A DNA stretch of 42,406 bases, from positions 1 to 42,406 of the forward strand of contig CANJCB010000035.1 in the NCBI GenBank assembly GCA_947473305.1, read 5' to 3'. Below the pieces are notes generated by a model. It had not been told where the DNA came from. It saw only the letters and a program-made list of their open reading frames with translations, and searched no databases. Each line of letters opens with the position of its first letter. Position 1 is the stretch's first letter. The position numbers and the translations under genes were made by a program. Below, piece by piece: positions 24,119 to 32,796 of the stretch. The DNA comes from Rhodospirillales bacterium (GTDB lineage Bacteria > Pseudomonadota > Alphaproteobacteria > ATCC43930 > CGMCC-115725).

Positions 24119-25117
24119 ATGGAGATGTGGCGGGAGATTTTCAGCCGAATGGCGGCGCTGGTGACGGTGGGGCTGCTTTTTGCCTCGCCGGCCGGTGCTC
24201 AGACTAAGCTCACGGGGGTTTATACCGCGGGCCATATCTCCGTCCTTCCACTCCTGATCGCCAAGGATCAGGGCTTCCTCGCCAAGCGCGGCATCGATCT
24301 GGACCTCCGCTACGTCCAGGCGGGTAGCCAGCCAATGAGCGCTCTTCTCTCAGGCGACGTGCAACTCTATATCGGGACCGGCGACGGGATCACCGCCCGC
24401 CTCGCCGGGGCCGATGTGCTTTATGTAATGGGTTTCACCAAGGTCGCCGCCTGGGGCGTCTGGACTCCCGGAAACAGCCCGATCAAGACCATGGCGGATC
24501 TCAAAGGCAAGCGGATCGGGGTGGTCGGCGGCGTCAGCGGATCGGCGCGCTCCTCCGTCGAATTCCTGCTGCTGCAGGCCCAACTCAAGATCGACGATGT
24601 CCGCTACGTGCAGATGGCCTCCGCCGCGACGACTTTGACCGCGCTCGAAACCGGCGCGCTTGAGGCCGGAACGCTGATCGCGCCGGAGGCGATCAAGGGC
24701 CGCGCGTCAGGCATGCGTCTTATCGGCATGGCGCGGGATCACGGCTGGGAATCGGTCGGCACCTCGCTCAGCGTCATGGCCGATTATCTCAAGAAAAACC
24801 GCGACTTGGTGAAGCGGCTCATCGAAGCGGATATGGAAGGCATCGCGGTCACGCAGAAAGACCCCACGCTCGCCAAGAGGATCCTGAAGGCCGCCGATAA
24901 GGCCGATGACGACAAACTGATCGAGGAACTCTTCGGCGCCTTCCAGAGCGAATATCTGATCATCCCGGAGCCGCCCTCAGCCAAGGCGTTCCAGGACGTG
25001 TTGAACCACGTGGTCTCCACTTTCCCCAATGCGGCCACCACCAACCCCGCCGTCTTCGCCGACCGCACTCTCGTCGAGGAGATCGCGAAGTCAGGCTTCG
25101 CCGACAAGCTCAAATAG
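24119..25117 (+). CDS. ABC transporter substrate-binding protein, NMT1/SsuA type
   Basis: A 332-residue periplasmic binding protein. The first 26 or so residues are a signal peptide with a hydrophobic core (MAALVTVGLLFASPAGA) and an AGA-Q cleavage site. The mature part has the type 2 periplasmic-binding-protein pattern of the NMT1/TauA group: YTAGHISVLPLLIAKDQGF, then GKRIGVVGGVSGSA and a C-terminal lobe. The ATG at 24119 follows AGAGGGA. It probably delivers substrate to the ATPase-permease pair at 19380-21088 in the same operon; it is the only binding protein in the window. Confidence 0.9.
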   Translation: MEMWREIFSRMAALVTVGLLFASPAGAQTKLTGVYTAGHISVLPLLIAKDQGFLAKRGIDLDLRYVQAGSQPMSALLSGDVQLYIGTGDGITARLAGADVLYVMGFTKVAAWGVWTPGNSPIKTMADLKGKRIGVVGGVSGSARSSVEFLLLQAQLKIDDVRYVQMASAATTLTALETGALEAGTLIAPEAIKGRASGMRLIGMARDHGWESVGTSLSVMADYLKKNRDLVKRLIEADMEGIAVTQKDPTLAKRILKAADKADDDKLIEELFGAFQSEYLIIPEPPSAKAFQDVLNHVVSTFPNAATTNPAVFADRTLVEEIAKSGFADKLK

Positions 25118-25126
25118 GACGCTTAA

Positions 25127-27331
25127 ATGCTCAACGAGGATCAGGCCGCGCTCAAGGACCACGCCGAACGCTTCGCCCGCGAAGTCGCGGGACCAGCGGC
25201 ACTCCGCAAGGCGAAGGACGAAGCCAACGGCCTCGACCAGGCGCTGCTGGGGCAGGTCGGGGAGAACGGGTGGTTCTCGCTCCTGACCTCGGATGAGCAA
25301 GGCGGTACGGGTCTCGGCTACACCGAGCTTTGCCTCGTGAGCGAAGCCTTCGGCGCCGGTATCCTGCCGCTTCCCTATGCCGCTGTGACGGGCGCGCTGC
25401 GGGCCCTCGGCGGGAGGGAAGAGTTCGCCACCGGGCGGAAACTGGTGGTCCCAGTCCTCGCGGCCTCGGGCAATCGGACATCCTTGCAGGCCAGCGGCTC
25501 CACGATTACCGGCGCCGTGAAGGCCATCCCCCTGGCCCAGGCGGCCGACGCCTTCCTGGTCGCCACCGACGATCTGGTGGCACTCCTGCCGAAAGGCCAC
25601 ACCGGTATTTCCCTGACCGAGCATCGCGCCGTCGACGGCACGTCCCTCACAGGCGTGAGCTTCGACAAGGTCTCGGTTCCCGACAATGCCGTCATCGCGC
25701 GGGGGGCCGACGCCGTGCGGCTGCGGCGGGAGCTTCTGCTGGCCATCGACCTGGGCCAGGCGGCGGAATTGATCGGCCTCACCACCACGGCGATCAATGT
25801 CACCACCGAATACATGAAGACCAGAACCCAATTCGGCAAGGCGATCAGCAGCTTCCAGGCGCTCCAGCACATGGCGGTCGATTGCTATATGCAGAGCGGG
25901 ATTGCCCACTGCCTCGTCTTGGAAACAGCGCGTCTCGCCGACGAGGGTGCGCCCCAGGCAGGCGCCCTGGCGGCGGCCGCGCGCGCCAAGGCGACGGATG
26001 CGGCGCTCCAGGCGACCAAGACCATGATCCAGCTTCATGGCGCCATCGGCTTTACCGAGGAATGCGACATCGGGCTTTACCTGAAACGTGCGCTCACGGT
26101 GGGGACAAGCTACGGCACGGCCAAGGACCATCGACGTCGGGCGCTTGCCGGCACCCAGGGAAATGATCGGGGCCGGCTCCTGAGCTTCCGCAGCGACAGC
26201 CCCGAGGAAGCCGCTTTCCGCCAGGAAGTGCGGGACTGGCTTTCCCAAACGCTCCCGAAACATCTCCGCAATCTCCCCATTCGTCCCTCTTTCGAGGACG
26301 CGCGGTGGTGGCACAAGCAGCTCGTGGCGAGGGGCTGGATCGCGCCCCATTGGCCCAAGGAATACGGCGGAATGGGCGCGACGCTCTCCCAGCGCATCAT
26401 CCTGGCGGATGAATTGGCCTCGGCGGGCTCGCCCGAGATGTCGGCCCAGGCCGTCCATCACATCGGCCCGACCCTGATCGAATTCGGCACGCCGGAACAG
26501 AAGGCGAAGTTCCTGCCCGGCATGCTGTCCGGCGACGTGATCTGGGCCCAGGGCTATTCCGAGCCCAACGCGGGCTCCGATCTTTCGAGCCTCAAGACCA
26601 CGGCGATCCTCGACGGCGATCATTTCGTGGTCAACGGCAGCAAGATCTGGACGACCTGGGCGCATTACGCGGATTGGATGTTCGCCCTCGTGCGCACCGA
26701 TCCAGGTGCCGCGCGGCAGCAGGAGGGCATCAGCCTCATCCTGATCGACTTGAAGAGTCCCGGCGTCACCTGCCGACCGATCCTCACCATCACCGGCGAG
26801 GACGAGTTGGCCCAAGTTTTCATGGACAACGTGAGGGTCCCCGCCGAGAACATCGTCGGCAAGGTCAACGATGGCTGGCGTCTCGCCAACGCGCTGCTCG
26901 CCAAGGAACGCTTCAACGGCGCGAACCCGCAACGCTCCCTTAACCTGCTCGCGAAGATCCACGGGGCCGCCAACGGGACCGGCGTCATGGACGACCCGGT
27001 GTTCCGCGAACGCCTCACGGCGGCGGAGATCGAGGTCGCGGCCTTGAGCGCCACCTTCTCGCATCTCGTCTCCATGAGTGCCGCGGGCAAGGTTCCCGGC
27101 GCCGAGTTCAGCCACTGCAAGATCTTCTCGTCGGAGTTGCAGCAAAGCCTCTGCGACTTGCTGGTGGAGGCGAGCGGCGACGACGCGGCCATCGCCGATC
27201 CGATATCCTATGGCGAGGTCCGGGTCGATCCCGGCATCACCTGGCTTCAGAACCGTCGCGCAACCATTTTTGGCGGGACTATGCAGATCCAGCGCAATAT
27301 CGTCGCCAAGCAGACCCTGGGCCTGAAGTAA
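25127..27331 (+). CDS. double acyl-CoA dehydrogenase (two fused domains)
   Basis: A 734-residue fusion of two acyl-CoA dehydrogenase units, about residues 1-345 and 350-734, each with the N-terminal helical, middle beta and C-terminal helical parts. The second unit keeps strong FAD-site motifs (WAQGYSEPNAGSDL, FVVNGSKIWTTWAHYADWM, IFGGTMQIQRNIVA) and a glutamate in LLAKERFNG that could be the catalytic base in the position used by isovaleryl-CoA dehydrogenase. The first unit keeps RTQFGKAISSFQALQH but lacks an obvious base and is probably structural or FAD-supporting, as in the heteromeric actinobacterial enzymes. Gap to the binding-protein gene is nine bases. It would introduce a double bond into an acyl-CoA of the pathway. 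Confidence 0.9.
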   Translation: MLNEDQAALKDHAERFAREVAGPAALRKAKDEANGLDQALLGQVGENGWFSLLTSDEQGGTGLGYTELCLVSEAFGAGILPLPYAAVTGALRALGGREEFATGRKLVVPVLAASGNRTSLQASGSTITGAVKAIPLAQAADAFLVATDDLVALLPKGHTGISLTEHRAVDGTSLTGVSFDKVSVPDNAVIARGADAVRLRRELLLAIDLGQAAELIGLTTTAINVTTEYMKTRTQFGKAISSFQALQHMAVDCYMQSGIAHCLVLETARLADEGAPQAGALAAAARAKATDAALQATKTMIQLHGAIGFTEECDIGLYLKRALTVGTSYGTAKDHRRRALAGTQGNDRGRLLSFRSDSPEEAAFRQEVRDWLSQTLPKHLRNLPIRPSFEDARWWHKQLVARGWIAPHWPKEYGGMGATLSQRIILADELASAGSPEMSAQAVHHIGPTLIEFGTPEQKAKFLPGMLSGDVIWAQGYSEPNAGSDLSSLKTTAILDGDHFVVNGSKIWTTWAHYADWMFALVRTDPGAARQQEGISLILIDLKSPGVTCRPILTITGEDELAQVFMDNVRVPAENIVGKVNDGWRLANALLAKERFNGANPQRSLNLLAKIHGAANGTGVMDDPVFRERLTAAEIEVAALSATFSHLVSMSAAGKVPGAEFSHCKIFSSELQQSLCDLLVEASGDDAAIADPISYGEVRVDPGITWLQNRRATIFGGTMQIQRNIVAKQTLGLK

Positions 27332-27342
27332 GGGGGACTGGA

Positions 27343-28206
27343 ATGAGCGAAGCTTATCGGACGATCACGGTCAGCCCCATAGCCGGCGCGCTCGGGGCGG
27401 AAATCTCGGGCGTCGACCTTTCTCGGCCCTTGAACCAACAGACCTGGAGCGAGATTCACCGGGCCTTCCTGGAAAACCTTGTCATCTTCTTCCGGGATCA
27501 GAAGCTCGATCCTCAGAGCTTCAAGACCTTTGCCGCGCATTTCGGCCCGCTTCTCGAAGACCCGATCGTCAAGCCGAAGGAGGGCGAGCCGCTCATCCTG
27601 TCGGTCACCAAGGAAAAACACGAGCGCAAGGCCTTCGGCGAGACCTGGCATTCGGATTCAACCCATTGGGAAAAGCCGCCGCTCGCCTCTTTGCTCTATG
27701 CGGTGGAAATCCCGCCTGTGGGCGGGGACACGATGTTCGCCAATCAATACATGGCCTATGAGACACTCTCACCCGGCCTCAAGAGCACCTTGGCCGACAT
27801 GCGAAGCGTCCACCGCCCCGATCATTACCGCAAAGCCTTCTTCGAGGGGGCTTTCGACGACCGTTCCATGAAGATGCGGGACGACGAGGCCGCTCGGGCG
27901 AATGTCATGAAGGAGAGCCTCCACCCGGTGATCCGCACCCATCCGGAGATCGGCCGCAAGGCGCTCTTCGTCAACAATTCCTATACCCGCTACTTCGAGG
28001 GCTGGACCGAGGAAGAGAGCAAGCCGCTCTTCCAGATGCTGATGGCCCATGCGGTGCGGCCCGAATTCACCTGCCGTTTCCGCTGGAGCCCCGGCGCGGT
28101 GGCGATCTGGGACAACCGCTGCGCCATGCATCATCCGATCAACGACTATCACGGCTATCGCCGCGAGATGATGCGGATCGTGGTCGAAGGCGACCGCCCC
28201 GCTTAA
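27343..28206 (+). CDS. TauD/TfdA family Fe(II)/2-oxoglutarate dioxygenase
   Basis: A 287-residue TauD-type dioxygenase, with His103-x-Asp105 (WHSDST), His263 and Arg278. It belongs with the proteins at 1674 and 5393 (shared NQQTxSEIHxAFLEN and VIFFRDQ) but is encoded on the plus strand at the end of the 19380-28206 operon, 11 bases after the acyl-CoA dehydrogenase gene. The place in an uptake operon of NitT/TauT type fits a role in oxidising the imported compound or a related sulfonate or aryloxy acid. GGGGGA precedes the ATG. Confidence 0.9.
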   Translation: MSEAYRTITVSPIAGALGAEISGVDLSRPLNQQTWSEIHRAFLENLVIFFRDQKLDPQSFKTFAAHFGPLLEDPIVKPKEGEPLILSVTKEKHERKAFGETWHSDSTHWEKPPLASLLYAVEIPPVGGDTMFANQYMAYETLSPGLKSTLADMRSVHRPDHYRKAFFEGAFDDRSMKMRDDEAARANVMKESLHPVIRTHPEIGRKALFVNNSYTRYFEGWTEEESKPLFQMLMAHAVRPEFTCRFRWSPGAVAIWDNRCAMHHPINDYHGYRREMMRIVVEGDRPA

Positions 28207-28272
28207 CCCTCTCCTCATCGGCTGTCCGAATATGGTAGGCATCTGCGCTCAACGAACGAGAGGAGAGCGGAA

Positions 28273-29247
28273 ATGCCCCATGCGATGCGCTTCCACAAGA
28301 CCGGCGGCCCCGAAGTCCTGACCTGGGAAGAGGTTCCGGTCGGCAAACCGGGACCCGGCGAAGCGCTGGTCCGCAACACCGCCGTCGGCCTCAATTTCGT
28401 GGAAACCTATATCCGCAGCGGGCTTTATCCGATGCCGCTCCCGAGCGGGCTCGGCACCGAAGCCGCCGGCGTCGTCGAGGCGGTGGGCGAGGGCGTGACT
28501 GACATCAAGCCGGGTGACCGGGTCGCCTATGCGGGCGGCCCTATCGGCTCCTATTCCGAACTGCGCGTGATGCCGGCGCAATGGCTGGTGAGCCTGCCGG
28601 ACGGCATCTCGGACCAGCAGGGCGCGGCCATGATGCTGAAGGGCCTCACCACGCAATATCTCATCCGCCAGATCTACAAGGTGCAGAAGGGCGACACCGT
28701 GCTGTGGCATGCGGCTGCGGGCGGCGTCGGGCTCATCGCCTGCCAGTGGCTGAAGCACCTCGGTGCGACCGTCATCGGCACGGTCGGCAGCGGGGACAAG
28801 GCGAAGCTCGCCAAGGCGCATGGCTGCGACCACACGATCCTCTACCGGACCGAGGATTTCGTGACGAAGGCGATCGAGATCAACGGCGGCAAGAAATTAC
28901 CCGTGGTCTATGATTCGGTCGGCAAGGACACCTTCATGAAGTCACTCGATTGCCTGCGGCCGCGCGGCATGATGGTGAGCTTCGGCCAGGCCTCGGGCGC
29001 GATCCCGCCGGTCGATCTCGGCATCTTCGCCCAGAAGGGCTCGCTGATGTTCACCCGACCGACGCTCGTCCATTTTGCCGGCACCAGGACAGCGCTGCTG
29101 GAAATGGCCAAGGATCTCTTCGACGTCGTGCTCTCAGGTGCCGTGAAGATCGAGATCGGCCGCACATATCCCCTGAAGGAAGCGGCCCAGGCGCACCGCG
29201 ACCTGCAAGGCCGCGAGACCACGGGTTCGACGGTCCTTCTCGTCTGA
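28273..29247 (+). CDS. zinc-independent NADPH:quinone oxidoreductase (medium-chain reductase)
   Basis: A 324-residue medium-chain dehydrogenase/reductase of the quinone reductase type. The catalytic domain has GLNFVETYIRSGLYP and GLGTEAAGVVE; the nucleotide-binding Rossmann fold has WHAAAGGVGLIACQWLK. The zinc-binding cysteines of alcohol dehydrogenases are absent, as usual in this subgroup, which reduces quinones or alpha,beta-unsaturated carbonyls with NADPH. Length is normal. It begins 66 bases after the TauD gene, so it may be in the same operon, and is followed by a strong hairpin. The role here is probably detoxifying quinones from aromatic oxidation; this is inference. Confidence 0.88.
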   Translation: MPHAMRFHKTGGPEVLTWEEVPVGKPGPGEALVRNTAVGLNFVETYIRSGLYPMPLPSGLGTEAAGVVEAVGEGVTDIKPGDRVAYAGGPIGSYSELRVMPAQWLVSLPDGISDQQGAAMMLKGLTTQYLIRQIYKVQKGDTVLWHAAAGGVGLIACQWLKHLGATVIGTVGSGDKAKLAKAHGCDHTILYRTEDFVTKAIEINGGKKLPVVYDSVGKDTFMKSLDCLRPRGMMVSFGQASGAIPPVDLGIFAQKGSLMFTRPTLVHFAGTRTALLEMAKDLFDVVLSGAVKIEIGRTYPLKEAAQAHRDLQGRETTGSTVLLV

Positions 29248-29255
29248 CCTATGCA

Positions 29256-29287
29256 CCCGGCGCGGGAAAGCCATCCCCCGCGCCGGG
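29256..29287 (+). terminator. 11-bp GC hairpin after quinone reductase gene
   Basis: Perfect arms CCCGGCGCGGG (29256-29266) and CCCGCGCCGGG (29277-29287) with a 10-base loop. No T-run follows, only CTTACT, so termination may need Rho or be partial. Confidence 0.55.
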
Positions 29288-29345
29288 CTTACTCCAGGGA
29301 GACCGATCCCCATTTTAGTCGGATAACGATCGGGGAGAGGAAGCC

Positions 29346-30200
29346 ATGACCGAAACCACGCTGAAGACGGGCCGCCGCGTCGTCTGGTCCGGCGAAGGCA
29401 TGCCGGCGAGCGACGGGGCGGGCGTCAAGCTGACGCGCGTCATCGGTCAGCCGAAGCTGCCGGACCTCGATCCCTTCCTGATGCTCGACGAATTCCGCTC
29501 GGACGATCCCAAGGCCTATATGGCGGGGTTCCCCGATCATCCCCACCGGGGCTTCGAGACGGTCACCTATATGCTGGCAGGGCGCTTGCGGCACCGGGAT
29601 AACACCGGCCGCGAGGGCCTCCTGACCGCGGGCTCGGTGCAATGGATGACCGCCGGGCGCGGCATCGTCCATTCCGAGATGCCGGAACAGGAGCGAGGGC
29701 TGATGCAGGGCTTCCAGCTCTGGATCAACCTGCCCGCCAAGGACAAGATGACCGCACCGCGCTACCAGGAGTTCGCACCCGAGACGATCCCCGAAGCGAC
29801 CTTGGCCGAAGGTGCTAAGGTGAAGGTCGTGGCCGGTCTCGTCAGCGGCGTCAAAGGCCCGGTCGAACCCGGCGAGACGGAACCCGTCTTCCTTGACATC
29901 TCCCTTTCCGCCGGCGCCGAGGCCATCATCCCCTTGCCCGAGGGCCATAGCGCCTTCCTTTATCCCCATGAGGGTTCGGTCCTCGTTGGCGAAGGCGAGG
30001 AACGCCTGGCCCGCGGCCGGGTGGCCGTCCTGTCGCCGGGAGATCATGTGACGCTGACGGCCGAGGGAGCGGGAGCTCGCCTCCTGCTCATCGCGGGCAA
30101 GCCGCTGAAAGAGCCCGTCGCGAAATACGGCCCCTTCGTGATGAACACGGAAGCGGAACTGAGACAAGCCGTGCAGGACTTCCAGGCCGGCCGCTTCTAG
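29346..30200 (+). CDS. pirin family protein
   Basis: A 284-residue bicupin of the pirin family. The N-terminal barrel carries the metal site as DHPHRGFETVTY (two histidines) and IVHSEMPEQ (histidine and glutamate), in the usual order. Some bacterial pirins are quercetin dioxygenases and others act by protein contact, so function is open. GGGGAGAGG precedes the ATG. It stands alone after the hairpin at 29256 and converges with the molybdenum hydroxylase gene, whose stop is two bases away. Confidence 0.88.
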   Translation: MTETTLKTGRRVVWSGEGMPASDGAGVKLTRVIGQPKLPDLDPFLMLDEFRSDDPKAYMAGFPDHPHRGFETVTYMLAGRLRHRDNTGREGLLTAGSVQWMTAGRGIVHSEMPEQERGLMQGFQLWINLPAKDKMTAPRYQEFAPETIPEATLAEGAKVKVVAGLVSGVKGPVEPGETEPVFLDISLSAGAEAIIPLPEGHSAFLYPHEGSVLVGEGEERLARGRVAVLSPGDHVTLTAEGAGARLLLIAGKPLKEPVAKYGPFVMNTEAELRQAVQDFQAGRF

Positions 30201-30202
30201 CT

Positions 30203-32524
30203 TCAGGACTTCAGAATAGCCGCCAGCCGCGAGGGTGTGATCGGCAGTTGCGTGATCGCACCCGGCCGGCCGATCGCATCGTCCACCGCCGAAGCGATCG
30301 TCGCGCCGACCGCGGTGACACCGGCCTCCCCCACCCCCTTCAACCCGATGGGATTGAGCGGGCTCGGGAAGTCCTGAGCCAAAAGCACGTCGATATCCGG
30401 CACTTCCGCCGCCGTCGGCATCAGATAATCGGCAAAAGTGGTGGAGAGCGGCTGGCCCCGCTCGTCGTAGCGGAATTCCTCCAGCAGCGCCCCGCCCAAC
30501 CCCTGGACGACGCCACCCACGATCTGCCCCTCGCAAAGCATCGGATTGATCGCCCGCCCGACGTCATGCGCGGCAAGATATTTCTCGACCTTCACGGCCC
30601 CTGTCTCCCGATCCACCCGCACCATGGCGAGGTGAAGCCCATAGGGGAAAACCTTGTGCGCGGTGCGGAACCAGCCTTCCGCCCAGAGTCCCGGGTCGCG
30701 GTCGCCGAGCACGGCGGATGTGGGCGCGAGGCTCGCCGCGATCTTGGCGAGCGTCACGGTAGGACCGCCCTCCCGGTCGGTTCGAAAGACCACGCCATCC
30801 CGGATTTCGAGCGCCTCCGCCGGGGCCTGGAGAAGCTGCGCCGCCATATCGATGGCCTTTTCGCGCACCTTCAGGGCCGCCACCCGGGTCGCCGAACCCG
30901 TCATGACCGTGGCGCGGGAGGCATGCGCCCCGATGCCATATTGGATCATGTCGGTCTGGCCGTGGATCACCCGGCATTGGCGATAGTCGGCCCCCAGGAA
31001 CTCGGCGCAGACCTGGGCGATGATGGTCTCGAACCCTTGCCCTACCGAAGCGCCACCGGTCAAAACCTCGATGGCGCCGTCCGCATCGACCGTGATCCGG
31101 ACCCCGTCGCGCGGACCGGTCCCGCCTTTTTCCACATAGGCGCCGAGGCCGAGGCCGACCGCCTCGCCCTCCGCCTTGCGCCGCACCACTTCCTCCTGAA
31201 GCTTTCGCCAGCCGAAGCGGTCGAGAGTCTTGTCGAAAAGCCCCCCATAGTCACCCGAATCGTAACGGATATGCTCCTCTCCCACCATCAAGGGCGTCTC
31301 ATAGGGCATATCCGCCACCGTCAGGAGATTGCGGCGGCGCACCTCGATCCGGTCGAGCCCAAGCCGGGCAGCAATGGCGTCCATCAGCCGTTCGCGCACG
31401 AAAGCAGCCTCGAAGATCCCCGGCGACCGATAGGTTCCGGCCGGCGTCTTGTTCGACATGCGAAAATGGCCCGTGGCGCGATAGGCAGGAATTTTATAGG
31501 GGCCGGGCAGCAGCGCCGTGGTCAGTTCAACCACGCGCTTTTCGATGGTGCGCACATAGGCGCCCTGGTTCAGGAAGAAATCCGTATCGACCGCGAGAAG
31601 CTTGCCCTCCGGCGTGCAGGCGGCGCGGACACGGTGACGCTGCTCGCGGGAATGGTTGGTGGCGACCAGATGCTCGAAACGGTCCTCGATCCACTTCACC
31701 GGCCGCCCGAGCCGCATGGCCGCCACCAGGACCATGACATCCTCGGGATAGATTTCGCCCCGGACGCCGAAGCCGCCGCCCGTATGGCCCTCGTGAAGAT
31801 GGAGCCCCGCCAGCGGTCGCCCCAGCATGCGGGCCAGATGCTCGCGGTTCCGGTGAAGCACCTTGGCCGCGCCGTGGAGTTCCAGGATATCCTTGGAGCC
31901 GTCGTAGCGGCCGATCGCGCCCCGGGTCTCCATGGGCACGCCCGAATGCCGACCCGTCGAAAGCGTCAGTTCGACCACGACCGGCGCGTCGCGGAAAACG
32001 GGATCCACATCGCCGAAGCCCTGCTGGACGATATAGGCCTCCGAACTTAAGCCCTGGCTGAACTCCTTGGGCTCCCCATCGACGTCGATAAGTGGCGTAA
32101 GCTCTTCGATCTCCACCTCGATCAATTCGGCAGCGTCTTCGGCGATATAAGGGTCCTCGGCGAAAACAGCCACGATGGGCTCGCCGGCATATCGCACGAA
32201 GCCCTGGGCCAGGATGGGCTGGCAATAGGGCTCGAGCTTCTCGATGCGCGAGCCGCGGGGATAGATGCGGGAGACATCGGCAATGTCCTCATGCGTCCAG
32301 ACCGCGAAGACGCCGGGCAGCGCCAGGGCAACCTCGGCATTGATGGAAACGATCCGGCCATGGGCATAGCCCGAGCGCACGAGCCGCATATGAAGCTGAT
32401 GGGGAAAGGAGATATCGGCCGCAAAACGCCCGCGTCCCGTAATAAGGATCGGGTCTTCAAGCCGCCTCACCGACTGGCCCAGCACGCCCTGGCTACCCGA
32501 TGCAACGGGTTTCACGAAATTCAA
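30203..32524 (-). CDS. xanthine dehydrogenase family molybdopterin-binding subunit
   Basis: A 773-residue large subunit of the molybdenum hydroxylase (xanthine oxidase/CO dehydrogenase) family, which hydroxylates an N-heterocycle, aldehyde or similar carbon with water as the oxygen source. Visible: SVRRLEDPILITGRGRF at the start, HTGGGFGVRGE cofactor-binding loop, TYRSPGIFEAAF active-site loop, SVGQGFETI, and the late GVGEAGVTAVG with the catalytic glutamate. The substrate loop has SPG where CO dehydrogenases have CSFR, so it is not a form I CoxL. The start is probably TTG 32524 after a GAGAGG sequence; GTG 32515 is an alternative. The FAD subunit and the 2Fe-2S subunit normally encoded alongside are absent on both sides. 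Confidence 0.88.
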   Translation of the reverse strand: MNFVKPVASGSQGVLGQSVRRLEDPILITGRGRFAADISFPHQLHMRLVRSGYAHGRIVSINAEVALALPGVFAVWTHEDIADVSRIYPRGSRIEKLEPYCQPILAQGFVRYAGEPIVAVFAEDPYIAEDAAELIEVEIEELTPLIDVDGEPKEFSQGLSSEAYIVQQGFGDVDPVFRDAPVVVELTLSTGRHSGVPMETRGAIGRYDGSKDILELHGAAKVLHRNREHLARMLGRPLAGLHLHEGHTGGGFGVRGEIYPEDVMVLVAAMRLGRPVKWIEDRFEHLVATNHSREQRHRVRAACTPEGKLLAVDTDFFLNQGAYVRTIEKRVVELTTALLPGPYKIPAYRATGHFRMSNKTPAGTYRSPGIFEAAFVRERLMDAIAARLGLDRIEVRRRNLLTVADMPYETPLMVGEEHIRYDSGDYGGLFDKTLDRFGWRKLQEEVVRRKAEGEAVGLGLGAYVEKGGTGPRDGVRITVDADGAIEVLTGGASVGQGFETIIAQVCAEFLGADYRQCRVIHGQTDMIQYGIGAHASRATVMTGSATRVAALKVREKAIDMAAQLLQAPAEALEIRDGVVFRTDREGGPTVTLAKIAASLAPTSAVLGDRDPGLWAEGWFRTAHKVFPYGLHLAMVRVDRETGAVKVEKYLAAHDVGRAINPMLCEGQIVGGVVQGLGGALLEEFRYDERGQPLSTTFADYLMPTAAEVPDIDVLLAQDFPSPLNPIGLKGVGEAGVTAVGATIASAVDDAIGRPGAITQLPITPSRLAAILKS

Positions 32525-32684
32525 GTCTGCCTCTCACTCTCCTGCGGCTGAGAGATTTTATCCGCTCTCTCCGCCCAAACGCCAACCTATTCCAAAATTC
32601 TTACAAATTCCCTGAATTAGGAAAGAGGGTCCCCTATAGAGCGGCTATCTGGTGAAAAGTTTTTTGCACAAGGTTGACTTCCCT

Positions 32685-32735
32685 TGACCTCCGGGGTCAG
32701 TCTTTTTACCCAGATCCAGGCAAATGCGAACTGGG
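32685..32735 (+). other. structured leader before the AMP-ligase gene
   Basis: Within the 272-base gap between divergent genes there is a short hairpin TGACC/GGTCA (32685-32699) with TTTTT at 32703-32707, then CCCAG/CTGGG arms (32709-32713 and 32731-32735). The first resembles a weak terminator or attenuator in the untranslated region of the ligase gene. A possible -10 TATAGA lies at 32635-32640 without a convincing -35. I recognise no known riboswitch. Confidence 0.3.
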
Positions 32736-32796
32736 TGTAAAGCCGGCTTTCGCGTTAAGCTCTCCTCAGCTTGGACAGTCAAATCAGGGATTTTCG

